Shown here in pieces: positions 52,325-63,073 of a DNA stretch of 64,000 nucleotides (position 1 is the stretch's first letter; every line of letters begins with the position of its first letter). The DNA is taken from contig NZ_CGIH01000004.1 in NCBI RefSeq assembly GCF_000983115.1, forward strand, positions 62,001-126,000, given 5' to 3'. The notes beneath the pieces are model-generated. The model was not told the DNA's origin. It did not search any database and saw only the letters and a program-made list of their open reading frames with translations. This DNA is from Syntrophomonas zehnderi OL-4. Its GTDB lineage: Bacteria > Bacillota > Syntrophomonadia > Syntrophomonadales > Syntrophomonadaceae. A program made the translations under genes and the position numbers.

Positions 52325-53668
52325 ATGATCAATCAAGCTAAAAAATTTGTCGGGGAAAAAGCCGTTACCCAGGCAACCAGGTATATCAGCAAAGATCCCG
52401 AAAAAAATCTAGGTAAAGCCATAAGCCTGGCGGAGAAGCTGGCGGTCAGGGAAGACCACAAAAAACAGATCGCCACAGTAAAAACCTACCTGCTCGATCC
52501 CGAATCAAACTGGCATGAGCTTTATGTTCGCACTATGACTGAATCAAACCAGAATGTCCGCGAGCGGCTGGCGGTTGATTTCGTTATAAATGCTGTTTTG
52601 GCAGGTATTCCCCGTCAATATGAATTGGCTGAAAAACTTGGTTATAGCATTCCCTGGGCTATCCTTATCGACCCCACCGATCGATGTAATCTGCGTTGCA
52701 CTGGTTGCTGGGCGGGAGAATATACCAAGAAAAACGATTTGGAGTATGAACTGCTGGATAGGATTATCCGGGAAGGTGAAGAACTGAATATTTTTTTCTA
52801 CGTTTTCTCAGGAGGAGAACCCTTGGTTCGCAAAGATGACCTTTTGAAGCTAGCTAACAGCCATCCTAATAGTATTTTTCACGTATTTACTAACGGAACC
52901 TTGATTGATGATGAATTTGCCAAAGCTTGCGCAAAGGCGGGCAATATAACCTTTGCCATAAGTATTGAAGGTTTTGAGGAAACTACTGATTTTAGACGTG
53001 GAGCAGGTACTTTCCAAAAAGTTATGCAGGCCGCCGATGTACTAAAGGAGCATGGGTTGATATTTGGTTTTTCCGGTACTTATCATCGCAAAAACGCTGA
53101 GGAAGTTACATCGGATGAATTCATCGACCTGCTGGTAGATAAAGGTTTTCGTTTTGGCTGGTATTTTACTTACGTACCAGTGGGGTCTGACACCGATTTG
53201 GATTTTATGGCAACTCCTGAACAAAGGGCTGATGTGTATTGGCGGATTCAACATCTGCGGGAAACCAAACCGATTTTTTTGGCCGACTTTTGGAATGACG
53301 GCGTGACTACCGGTGGTTGTATAGCTGGCGGTCGGCGTTACTTCCATATTAATGCGGCTGGAGACGTTGAACCCTGTGCTTTTATCCATTACGCTACCTG
53401 CAATATTCGTGATATGAGTGTAAAAGAGGCACTGGGCAATCAGCTTTTCCTAGAATATCAAAAACGTCAGCCATTTAATAACAACCATATGCGGCCCTGT
53501 CCACTGATTGATAATCCGGATAGTTTAGCGGCCTGTGTTAATGAGAGTTGTGCTTACAGCACCCAAAACAAGTCGGTAGATGTAAACCAAATTGCTCAAA
53601 ACCTGGCAGATTATGCAAACGCCTGGGGCGAAAAAGCAGATCAGATCGTTAACGAGCATTTCAAATAA
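52325..53668 (+). CDS. Radical SAM protein with SPASM-like C-terminal cysteines
   Basis: A 447-residue radical SAM enzyme. The [4Fe-4S]-SAM site is CNLRCTGC (C121, C125, C128), then FSGGEPLVRKDDL (GGE, SAM binding). A second Cys group in the C-terminal half (GGCIAGGRRYF, EPCAFIHYATC, CPLIDNP, ACVNESC) fits SPASM-type auxiliary clusters. The N-terminal ~110 residues form a helical domain of unknown role. No peptide or substrate gene is adjacent. It stands alone behind its own promoter and a strong ribosome site, and ends at a terminator. Confidence 0.85.
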   Translation: MINQAKKFVGEKAVTQATRYISKDPEKNLGKAISLAEKLAVREDHKKQIATVKTYLLDPESNWHELYVRTMTESNQNVRERLAVDFVINAVLAGIPRQYELAEKLGYSIPWAILIDPTDRCNLRCTGCWAGEYTKKNDLEYELLDRIIREGEELNIFFYVFSGGEPLVRKDDLLKLANSHPNSIFHVFTNGTLIDDEFAKACAKAGNITFAISIEGFEETTDFRRGAGTFQKVMQAADVLKEHGLIFGFSGTYHRKNAEEVTSDEFIDLLVDKGFRFGWYFTYVPVGSDTDLDFMATPEQRADVYWRIQHLRETKPIFLADFWNDGVTTGGCIAGGRRYFHINAAGDVEPCAFIHYATCNIRDMSVKEALGNQLFLEYQKRQPFNNNHMRPCPLIDNPDSLAACVNESCAYSTQNKSVDVNQIAQNLADYANAWGEKADQIVNEHFK

Positions 53669-53692
53669 CGGAATCAAATAAATTTATTATCG

Positions 53693-53730
53693 AAAACCCC
53701 CTTTTAGAAAATCGGCTTTAAGGGGGTTTT
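53693..53730 (+). terminator. Intrinsic terminator after the radical SAM gene
   Basis: AAAACCCCCTT (53693-53703) pairs with AAGGGGGTTTT (53720-53730); TTTTGTTTTG follows. Confidence 0.9.
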
Positions 53731-53870
53731 GTTTTGTTTTTAAAATGGGATTTAGATTTATTAAAATACCTGATTAGGTATAATTAAAAAAAAACGCATC
53801 CTAACCGATAATAATTATATTAGTAAACATTTAAACACTTTGTTAATCTTTCCTAACGGGTGGGGTTATT

Positions 53871-55349
53871 TTGCATAAGAATAATTTCTATATGCTCATT
53901 ATCGTTGTGGCTGTTCTTTGCGCATCAGCTTTTTTTTACTTTGACCAGAAGGTCATAGGGCAGGCTCCTCTGGCTGCGCTGCAAAAAAAAGAGACTAACG
54001 GTGGGAAAAAACCACCCCTTTTTCCGTCTCCGGAAAAAACCATTTACAAAATGCAGCTATATTTAGATACAGAAAACCATACCTTACATGGCTCTACCTT
54101 GCTTACTACCCAAAACACATCAGGTCGGGATCTGTCGGAACTATGGTTTACGGTGTACCCCAACTGCTTTCGCGATTCCCGGCATTCACCTGCACCTACC
54201 TCGGCATATTATGCTGGTTTTAATGAAGGCTGGCTGGAAATTGATTCTCTGCGGGTTAACGGTTCACCGGCTCAGTATAGCGGTCGGGGTGCCTGTTTAA
54301 GGGTGAAGCCTGCTGCCCTAATCTTAAGTGACGGTGACCTTAAGATTGAAATGACCTGGAGGGTAAAAATACCTCGGGTTAAGTATCGTTTTGGCAGTAA
54401 GGACACAACCTATATGCTGGGAAATTTTTACCCGGCTTTAAACGTCTTGGGCACCAGTGGATGGCACAATGCGTATAATGCAGATTTCGGAGATCCATTC
54501 TGTTTTCACACCGCTGATTATCAGGTGGTCCTAAATATTCCCAGCGGGTATAACTTTGTTTCTACGGGTAAAACTGTAGATGCGCAATCCGAGGATAACG
54601 GTCGCGAAATATACCTGGTACAGGCAGAAAATGCTCGTGACTTTTGTTTGCTGGTGATGTATGATTACACGAAGATTGAGGAAAAGATAAAAGGAATTAC
54701 GGTTCAATGTTATTACCCTGGGACCAACCATCAGGTGGCCAAACAGACTTTAAGGCAATCGGCCCGGATATTAAACTATTATGCCTGTCAGTTCGGCTCC
54801 TACCCTTATGAAACCTTTAAGACAGTTTTTGTCCCCATGCAGGGCTTCCACGGAATGGAATATTCCGGGGTAATATTTTTGCAGGAAGATCTGCTAAAAT
54901 CGGGTACTGATAAAAGCAACCAGTTCATACTGGCGCATGAGATTGCCCATCAGTGGTGGTATGGAATGGTTGGTAACGATCAGTTAAGGGAACCTTGGCT
55001 GGATGAAGGGTTAGCCAACTGGTCAGCCTATCAATACCTGCATGCCGTAGAAGGTCAGGCTTGGCCGGATTTAATCTGCCCCCAGGATATGGATCTAGGC
55101 AAACAACTGGCCCAAATGAATTCCCGTGAGGATTACTACCTGACTGCCTACCGCGGCGGAGAAGCATTTTGGTTTGGCTTGGAGGAAGAGATTGGGCATG
55201 AGATCGTAATAAAAATCTTGCGCCGTTATTTAGCTGAATTTAAAAATGATATTGCCAGCTCGCAAGATTTGATAAGAATTATCAAAAATGAAGCCGGTCA
55301 GAATATAGACGAATATATTAATAAATGGTTTTCTCCTGCGAATACTTAG
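53871..55349 (+). CDS. M1-family metallopeptidase, short, membrane-anchored
   Basis: A 492-residue zinc aminopeptidase-like protein. An N-terminal hydrophobic segment (MLIIVVAVLCASAFFYF, about 8-24) anchors or exports it. The zinc site is HEIAH (H356, E357, H360) with E379 (WLDEGLANW); the exopeptidase loop GFHGMEYSG replaces the standard GAMEN. It has only the N-terminal beta and catalytic domains and lacks the C-terminal helical domain of large M1 enzymes. TTG start at 53871 with GGGTGGGG upstream. It probably cleaves peptides outside the cell. Confidence 0.88.
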   Translation: MHKNNFYMLIIVVAVLCASAFFYFDQKVIGQAPLAALQKKETNGGKKPPLFPSPEKTIYKMQLYLDTENHTLHGSTLLTTQNTSGRDLSELWFTVYPNCFRDSRHSPAPTSAYYAGFNEGWLEIDSLRVNGSPAQYSGRGACLRVKPAALILSDGDLKIEMTWRVKIPRVKYRFGSKDTTYMLGNFYPALNVLGTSGWHNAYNADFGDPFCFHTADYQVVLNIPSGYNFVSTGKTVDAQSEDNGREIYLVQAENARDFCLLVMYDYTKIEEKIKGITVQCYYPGTNHQVAKQTLRQSARILNYYACQFGSYPYETFKTVFVPMQGFHGMEYSGVIFLQEDLLKSGTDKSNQFILAHEIAHQWWYGMVGNDQLREPWLDEGLANWSAYQYLHAVEGQAWPDLICPQDMDLGKQLAQMNSREDYYLTAYRGGEAFWFGLEEEIGHEIVIKILRRYLAEFKNDIASSQDLIRIIKNEAGQNIDEYINKWFSPANT

Positions 55350-55417
55350 CGCAAACAGACAGAAAATAGAATTTAAACCCTATATCTTTTTCTTTTTGTC
55401 TTTTATTTAGGGTGCTA

Positions 55418-55783
55418 TCAGACCTGGGCACCGTTATTTTTAAGTACCTGAAGCACGCTTTCGCTTTGAGTATCATCGGTTACCAGGGCAATCATATGGG
55501 TGAAGCCGCCTGTCCCATTGTGGGCATAACCACTGACCACGGGGCTGGCAGCCAGCAGAGGGCCAAAGGAACGATAATCTTCAGGATTGTTACTGGCTGT
55601 GGTTAAGGAAGCAATGGAAGTGGGCACAGCAGTACCGCCCATGCGGGTGTAGTTGGATATCCTGTCCACCCGGGCATCGGTAATGCCCAGGGATTTTAAT
55701 TGAGTAACGGCATTTAAGGCATCCGCTTCATTCGTAAAGTATGCTAGAATTGATCTTTCACCTGGTTGAAGCTGCAATTTCAT
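55418..55783 (-). CDS. Conserved-looking small protein (general-stress 17M/YflT-like?)
   Basis: A 121-residue soluble protein with a ferredoxin-like layout: ILAYFTNEADALNAVTQLKSLGI (about 12-34) at the start and MIALVTDDTQSESVLQVLKNNGA near the end, two beta-alpha units around a Gly/Thr-rich middle (GGTAVPTSIASLT). This recalls stress proteins of the YflT/GSP17M type that sense or bind in a similar fold; resemblance only. It is convergent with the peptidase gene and diverges from argS. Confidence 0.5.
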   Translation of the reverse strand: MKLQLQPGERSILAYFTNEADALNAVTQLKSLGITDARVDRISNYTRMGGTAVPTSIASLTTASNNPEDYRSFGPLLAASPVVSGYAHNGTGGFTHMIALVTDDTQSESVLQVLKNNGAQV

Positions 55784-56052
55784 ACCTCCTATCGTAATAA
55801 GGTTTTATGGACGCTGCTTTTTTTGATTATCGCTAGAGTTTAATTTAGGTTTTACGCAAAACATTTTAACCATCGTAGCGAAAGCCCGGAACTAAACAGG
55901 GGAATGCCCGACAAATTGCCCCGCCAGGAGACGTTCCTTGTCCAACTACCCGGTACCAGGCAGGGGCGTTTGGATTTAAAGATCAAGTATTATTAGTATT
56001 CCCAGCTTTACGGCATAATTATAGATGTATATAAAAAATAAGGAGGACTATA

Positions 56053-57729
56053 ATGAATCCCATCCAAGAGTTAAGAGATAAGCTGAATAACATTATTATA
56101 GAGGCCTTAAAAAAGGCCAAGGATGAGGAACTGCTACAGTTTCAGCATATCCCTGGATTTGTTATTGAAGTGCCTAAGGACAGCAACCATGGTGATTTTG
56201 CCAGCAATGTGGCTATGCTGATGGCGCGTGAAGCCCGTATGAACCCGCGCCAGATAGCGCAGATTATCTGTGACCATATGCCGGAACATACCCTGGAAAT
56301 AGATAAAATCGAGGTGGCCGGAGCGGGATTTATTAATTTTTTTGTAAGCAAAAAATGGTTGTATGATATACCTGCACTGGTGAGTGCAATGGGGGATCAG
56401 TATGGAAACAATCCCCGCCTGAATAAGCAGGTTCAGGTCGAATTTGTTAGTGCCAACCCCACCGGGAATCTACACATGGGCAATGCCCGGGGGGGAGCCA
56501 TCGGAGACACCCTGGCCAATGTTCTGGCCCGGGCTGGTTATGATGTCGAACGAGAATTCTATATAAATGATTGCGGAAACCAGATTGAAGTATTTGGCCA
56601 GTCACTGGAAGCCAGATATCTGCAATTAATGGGAAAGGATATCGGATTTCCCGAGAACGGATATGCTGGTCAGGATGTAGTAGATACTGTAAAAAACATT
56701 ATCCGTACCCACCAGGACGGACTGCTGTCTATGGAGTCATCAGTCCGGCAAAAGACCTTGATTGATTATGCCTTGAATGAAAAAATAAAGTATATTAAGA
56801 GCACCATGGCTGATTTCGGTATCCACTATGATGTCTGGTTCAGCGAGAAAACCCTGCATGAGGCAGGTAAGGTAGAAGAAGTCGTTGACTATCTAAAAGA
56901 GCGTGGTTACATATATGAAAGCGAAGGGGCTTTATGGTTTAAGACCACGGCCTTCGGTGACGAAAAAGATGAAGTAATGATCAGGGCCAACGGTTTGCCG
57001 ACTTATTTTGCAGCAGATATCGCTTATCACAAGGATAAATTTGAACGGGGTTTTGATTGGGTTATAAATGTTTGGGGAGCTGATCACCATGGACACGTAG
57101 CCCGCATGAAGGGAGCGATGCAGGCCATTGGCTATGACCCTGATCATCTGGATATTGTTCTTATGCAGCTGGTTCGCCTGTATCGGGGCGGACAGATTGT
57201 GCGTATGTCCAAAAGAACAGGTACGACTGTTTCCCTGGACGAACTGATTGAAGAAGTTGGCAAAGATGCCGCCCGTTTTTTCTTTGTAATGCGTAGTCCG
57301 GACAGCCATCTGGATTTTGACCTGGAATTAGCCAAGCAACAGAGCCAGGACAATCCGGTCTATTACGTACAATATGCCCACGCCCGTATCATGAGTATAT
57401 TCCGGCAGGCCAAGGCAGCTGGAGCCGAATTAAAAAAGCCAGCGGAGGTTGACTTTTCAATCTTAGGTGCGGAGGAACTGCAGATACTAAGGAAAATCGC
57501 CGATTTTCCGGAAGAGATAGCCATTTCGGCCCGCACCCTGGCGCCCCATCGCATTGCCAGGTATGTCCTGGATTTAGCCGGGCTTTTTCATAGTTTTTAT
57601 AACCATCACCGGGTTTTAAATGAAAACAAGGCTTTGCAGGACGCCCGACTGGTGTTAATGGATATCATCCGCATAACCATCAAAAATTCTCTGGATTTAT
57701 TGGGTGTCAGCGCACCCGAGCAGATGTAG
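56053..57729 (+). CDS. argS: Arginyl-tRNA synthetase
   Basis: A 558-residue class I synthetase that charges tRNA-Arg. Arg-specific N-terminal domain (about 1-110), then [18 protein letters not shown] with the HIGH-type motif (HMGN), [16 protein letters not shown] (KMSKS-type) and the anticodon-binding DALR domain at the C-terminus ([25 protein letters not shown]). ATG follows AAGGAGG. The upstream 270 bp show no T-box (no GGTGG-ACCGCG). Confidence 0.96.
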   Translation: MNPIQELRDKLNNIIIEALKKAKDEELLQFQHIPGFVIEVPKDSNHGDFASNVAMLMAREARMNPRQIAQIICDHMPEHTLEIDKIEVAGAGFINFFVSKKWLYDIPALVSAMGDQYGNNPRLNKQVQVEFVSANPTGNLHMGNARGGAIGDTLANVLARAGYDVEREFYINDCGNQIEVFGQSLEARYLQLMGKDIGFPENGYAGQDVVDTVKNIIRTHQDGLLSMESSVRQKTLIDYALNEKIKYIKSTMADFGIHYDVWFSEKTLHEAGKVEEVVDYLKERGYIYESEGALWFKTTAFGDEKDEVMIRANGLPTYFAADIAYHKDKFERGFDWVINVWGADHHGHVARMKGAMQAIGYDPDHLDIVLMQLVRLYRGGQIVRMSKRTGTTVSLDELIEEVGKDAARFFFVMRSPDSHLDFDLELAKQQSQDNPVYYVQYAHARIMSIFRQAKAAGAELKKPAEVDFSILGAEELQILRKIADFPEEIAISARTLAPHRIARYVLDLAGLFHSFYNHHRVLNENKALQDARLVLMDIIRITIKNSLDLLGVSAPEQM

Positions 57730-57739
57730 GAGGGATATT

Positions 57740-57970
57740 ATGATAAAAAGGAAGAAAAGTGAGGCGGATTGGGCGGTAGAGATTTTATCCGCACACTCCG
57801 AACCACTCCATTATCAGGATTTACTAAAATCAATTGCCGGGAAAATGAATAAAAAGGATGATCCGGAAACGCTTAATTCCATTTACACCCGGATCAACCT
57901 GGACAATCGTCTGGTTTATCAGGGAGAAGGTTACTGGTATTACGATACCAGCAGGATACAAAAGGAATAA
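57740..57970 (+). CDS. Small HARE-HTH protein (RNA polymerase delta-like)
   Basis: A 76-residue protein (MIKRKKSEADWAVEILSAH). It has the HARE-HTH fold pattern of the RpoE delta N-terminal domain: W-A-x-x-I-L-x-x-x-x-x-P-L-H-Y-Q-D-L and IYTRINLDNRLVYQGEGYWYY. The acidic tail of delta is missing. Start is ATG 57740 with AGGAGGG directly upstream. 10 bp after argS and two genes before pyrG; in Bacillus rpoE also precedes pyrG, which supports the call. Confidence 0.8.
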   Translation: MIKRKKSEADWAVEILSAHSEPLHYQDLLKSIAGKMNKKDDPETLNSIYTRINLDNRLVYQGEGYWYYDTSRIQKE

Positions 57971-57987
57971 AAGGAGTATATGTAAAA

Positions 57988-58623
57988 TTGCTTTTAAAAT
58001 GGCTAGGACATGCATCTTTTGAGATAACTACTGGCAGCACCAGGATTATAACCGATCCCTTTGATGAAAAACTGGGTTACCCGCTTCTGCCCCGTGAAGC
58101 TGAGATTGTTACGGTAAGTCATCAGCATTGGGATCATAATGCAGTTAATTTTGTAGGCGGACAACCCCGGGTTATTTCTGAACCAGGCTTATACGGGGTA
58201 GGCGATGTACTGATTCAGGGATACCCTACCTTCCATGATCGACAAAAAGGGCGCGAACGCGGAAAAAATACTATTTTTAAGATTAGCGCTGAAGACCTAA
58301 ACCTTCTCCATTTAGGAGATCTGGGGCATATTCTGAGCCAGGAGCAAATAAAGGAAATAGGCCCTATCGATATCCTTCTGCTGCCAGTCGGTGGAAAATA
58401 TACCGTGGGATCGGATGAAGCTTTCGAAATTATGCAATTAATTAAGCCGCAGGTGGTCATCCCCATGCACTTTATGACCCCGCATCTATCTTTCGAGTTG
58501 GACCCCGTGGAGAGATTTACCTCCAAATTTGAGCGGGTACAAAAGTTACCCTACCTGGATATCAAAAAACAAGACCTTATGACAGAACCCAAGATCATTG
58601 TACTAGAATATCTTATGGGTTGA
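57988..58623 (+). CDS. UlaG/YtkL-like MBL-fold metal-dependent hydrolase
   Basis: A 211-residue small MBL-fold protein: LLKWLGHASFEI at the N-terminus (typical of the UPF0173/YtkL group), SHQHWDHNAV (metal site, about 48-57), LHLGDLGHILS and HFMTPHLSF. Such proteins are widespread predicted hydrolases of unknown substrate. The TTG start at 57988 is 11 bp downstream of AAGGAGT. It is probably in the argS-rpoE-like-MBL-pyrG run of codirectional genes. Confidence 0.8.
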   Translation: MLLKWLGHASFEITTGSTRIITDPFDEKLGYPLLPREAEIVTVSHQHWDHNAVNFVGGQPRVISEPGLYGVGDVLIQGYPTFHDRQKGRERGKNTIFKISAEDLNLLHLGDLGHILSQEQIKEIGPIDILLLPVGGKYTVGSDEAFEIMQLIKPQVVIPMHFMTPHLSFELDPVERFTSKFERVQKLPYLDIKKQDLMTEPKIIVLEYLMG

Positions 58624-60294
<1,671 letters not shown>

Positions 60295-60330
60295 ACAGTC
60301 CCTTGTCGATGTCTTTCGACAAGGGACTGT
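60295..60330. terminator. Bidirectional terminator between pyrG and CoA-transferase 3
   Basis: ACAGTCCCTTGTCGA (60295-60309) pairs with TCGACAAGGGACTGT (60316-60330), a perfect 15-bp stem with a 6-nt loop. Short U-tract (CCCCTTT). Serves both convergent genes. Confidence 0.85.
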
Positions 60331-60335
60331 CCCCT

Positions 60336-61703
60336 TTAGAAGGGAATCCGGTTAGTGCGGGACCAGATTTTCATTTCCTGGGCCGATTTGACCAGTTCAT
60401 CTCGAAAATCAGGGTGGGCAATATTTATCAGGGCTTCTGCCCGACCCCAGATGGAGAGGGCTTTCATGTTAGTCATGCCGTATTCGGTTACCAAGTATTG
60501 AACCTGGGTTCTGGGTACTGTTACGGTTGCTCCTGGGGTTAGATATGGTCTGATGCGGGAATGCAGGTTGCCCTCCTTGTCTTTGTAGGTGGAGGAAAAT
60601 GCGAGGAAACTCTTGCCATTCCTGGAATGGAAAGCACCGACAACAAAATCTAGCTGGCCTCCAGTTCCGGATATCTGTCTAAGTCCGGAGCTTTCTGAAC
60701 ATACCTGGGAAAGCAGATCGATCTCCAGGATATTATTAATGGATACAAAATTATCGCTTAAGGCAATGCGGCTGGGATCATTGGTATAGTTCACGGTGCA
60801 GGATGCACAACGTGGATTATTATCTAAAAAATCATAGGTGGCCTGCGTACCCAGCGAGAATGAGTAGGTACTTTTATTAATATCGATAGCTTTTTTGCGG
60901 TTGGTAATTTTGCCGGTTTCATACATATTTACGTAAGCATCACAGAACATCTCGCTTTGAACCCCCAGATCTTTCAGATCGGACTCTGCAATCATATTGC
61001 CAATAAGGTTAGGCAAAGCTCCGATACCAAGCTGGATGCAGGCTCCATCAACAATCTCGGCAACGATCTGTTCAGCAATCTTTTTCTCCGCAGCCGTAGG
61101 CGCGCCTGAGGGTGGGGTACAGAAGACGGGGGTATTGGAGCCTTCGATAATGTAGTCGATCTCGCTTATATGAACGTATTCGTCATTGCCGCCCAGGCAG
61201 CGAGGCATGTTCTCGTTGACCTCGATAATAGCTATTTTAGAATTTAAGGCTAGACCGCGGTTGTGAGAATTGCCCAGTCCAAAATTAAAACATCCGGAAT
61301 TATCCATGGGGGTAGCCTGACAGCACCAGAAATCAGGCCATAAGTTGGAAAAATCCGGGTTGTAAGCTAATATGGTGGCTTCATGATAATTAAAGGGATT
61401 GTGACAGCACAGCCCAAAATCACCGGCTTTACGGTCGATAGCGGTAAAATACCAGCAGAAATACTGAAAAGTAAGCTGCTGGGGATCATTCTTAATTACT
61501 TCAGGTACCGGCAAAACTGTCCCCGTGCCTCGTATGGATACATTTTCCAGGCCATCCCCGGCACGTTTGCTCAATGCCAGGTCAAAATCCACCGGTTTGG
61601 TGGCGAACATACCGTAATCAATAATGGCATTGGACTGAACCAGTTTGGCGGCTTGATCAGCAGTTATCAGTTTGCTCTTGTACTCATCCATGTAAGTACT
61701 CAA
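60336..61703 (-). CDS. CoA-transferase, acetyl-CoA hydrolase/butyrate type (3)
   Basis: A 455-residue family I CoA-transferase. Catalytic Glu about E251 (GVQSEM); nucleotide loop IQLGIGALPNLIGN; CoA loop GTGGQLDFVVGAFHSRNGKS. Close in sequence to copy 2 at 45740, including the N-terminus (STYM-EYKSKLITA). Start is TTG 61703, aligned with copy 2 and preceded by GGAGGAGG; the frame opens 32 codons further. A near-miss sigma-54 site (TGGAAT, then TGCGAA) lies ~100 bp upstream. It is placed far from the other two copies; likely a paralogue with its own regulation. Confidence 0.9.
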   Translation of the reverse strand: MSTYMDEYKSKLITADQAAKLVQSNAIIDYGMFATKPVDFDLALSKRAGDGLENVSIRGTGTVLPVPEVIKNDPQQLTFQYFCWYFTAIDRKAGDFGLCCHNPFNYHEATILAYNPDFSNLWPDFWCCQATPMDNSGCFNFGLGNSHNRGLALNSKIAIIEVNENMPRCLGGNDEYVHISEIDYIIEGSNTPVFCTPPSGAPTAAEKKIAEQIVAEIVDGACIQLGIGALPNLIGNMIAESDLKDLGVQSEMFCDAYVNMYETGKITNRKKAIDINKSTYSFSLGTQATYDFLDNNPRCASCTVNYTNDPSRIALSDNFVSINNILEIDLLSQVCSESSGLRQISGTGGQLDFVVGAFHSRNGKSFLAFSSTYKDKEGNLHSRIRPYLTPGATVTVPRTQVQYLVTEYGMTNMKALSIWGRAEALINIAHPDFRDELVKSAQEMKIWSRTNRIPF

Positions 61704-61984
61704 TATTCTTCCTCCTCCCATTTGGTAGGCCAAAAGCCTGAATTTGCAGCAAATACTACTGTTAACTGAATATTCAAAAAAATGTTTATATATGTACAAT
61801 TCGCATTAAAATTCCATATTCCTCCTTGATTGACAAAAAATCAAGCGATATTACAGGATACAAATTCTTACACAAAAATACTATTTTTTTAGCAGGCATA
61901 ATGCCTTGGATGGAGAACCTATAAAAAGGATACCTGCAGAATAAAAAGGCAAGACTAGCAGAGAAAACATTTTAGGAGTTGCAA

Positions 61985-63073
61985 ATGTATACAAGCAGAA
62001 TTATCGATATTAAAGAAAAGGATCGTTACAACGATTTCGTAAAAAATCATCCCCAGGGGCATTTCCTGCAAACCTGGGAGTGGGGCGAGGTTAAAAGGGG
62101 AATGGGCTGGGAACCGCTTCCCCTGGTACTAGAAGCGGATGGAGACATCAAAGCTTCCCTGCTTATTTTAAAAAGGGCTCTTCCGCTGCCGGGGCTTAAC
62201 AAATGTATTTTTTATTCTCCGCGCGGACCGGTGGTGGATGTTGATAGCCAGGAATTATGCAGTGTTTTATTTGAGGGAGCACGCCGGGTCGCTAAAGATC
62301 ACGGGGCGATCTTTCTAAAGATTGATCCTGATGTGCCCTCCAGTGATGAAACGTTTGAAACGATATTAAAAACATGTGGATTTAAAAAAAATGAAACTGG
62401 TTTGGATTTTGAAGGTGTCCAGCCGGCCTTTGTTTTTCGGCTGGATATTAATCCGGATGAAGAGACGCTCTTAGCCAATATGCATTCCAAGACCCGTTAT
62501 AATGTTCGTCTGGCCGGAAGGAAAGGAGTTACCGTTAGGACGGCCAATAATAAGGAAGACCTAAAGAAGTTTTATGCTTTGTTAGAAGAGACGGCAATAC
62601 GGGATAAATTTCTAATCCGGGGTTATGAATATTTTGAAATGATCTGGGACAATATGGTTGAAAATGGCATGGCGGAAGTTTTTTTGGCGGAGTGGGAAGG
62701 TAAACTGGTCGCGGCCACCCTGGCATTGATACTGGGGGAGAAGGCCTGGTACCTGTACGGGGCCTCCAGCAACGAATACCGTAATGTCATGCCCAACTAT
62801 CTGATCCAGTGGGAAATGATCTGCTGGGCCAAGAAACATGGTTGTACCCTGTATGATTTCCGCGGGGTTTCAGGTGATTTAGATGAAAACAACCCTCTTT
62901 ATGGACTGTATAAGTTCAAAAAAGGATTTAATGGAGAATTCACAGAGTTTGTTGGGGATTGGGATACGGTTTATTCGCCTTTCTACTACTTCTTATGGAC
63001 CCGGGCCCTGCCGCTATATTTACAAAGTACCCGCGCTATGCAGCGCAGAAAAAGGGGACTGGGGGAAAACTAA
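61985..63073 (+). CDS. FemAB/FemX-like peptidyltransferase
   Basis: A 362-residue protein of the FemAB family with two GNAT-like folds. Such proteins add amino acids from tRNA to peptidoglycan cross-bridges. Visible: F-L-Q-T-W-E-W-G-E-V-K near residue 27, VFRLDINPDEETLL, then MHSKTRYNVRLAGRKGVTVR (about 158), and YLYGASSNEYRNVMPNYLIQWEMICWAK and YDFRGVSGD in the second fold. Start is ATG 61985 with AGGAG at 61974-61978. Its stop overlaps the start of alr (TAATG), so wall synthesis is the likely shared theme. Confidence 0.88.
   Translation: MYTSRIIDIKEKDRYNDFVKNHPQGHFLQTWEWGEVKRGMGWEPLPLVLEADGDIKASLLILKRALPLPGLNKCIFYSPRGPVVDVDSQELCSVLFEGARRVAKDHGAIFLKIDPDVPSSDETFETILKTCGFKKNETGLDFEGVQPAFVFRLDINPDEETLLANMHSKTRYNVRLAGRKGVTVRTANNKEDLKKFYALLEETAIRDKFLIRGYEYFEMIWDNMVENGMAEVFLAEWEGKLVAATLALILGEKAWYLYGASSNEYRNVMPNYLIQWEMICWAKKHGCTLYDFRGVSGDLDENNPLYGLYKFKKGFNGEFTEFVGDWDTVYSPFYYFLWTRALPLYLQSTRAMQRRKRGLGEN

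Noticed and set aside
55790-56052. T-box leader before argS
   Set aside because: No AGGGTGGNACCGCG-type T-box sequence and no terminator/antiterminator pair were seen.
61790-61825. Proper sigma-54 promoter for the third CoA-transferase
   Set aside because: On the minus strand TGGAAT is followed by TGCGAA with one base too little between GG and GC; this is kept only as a near miss.
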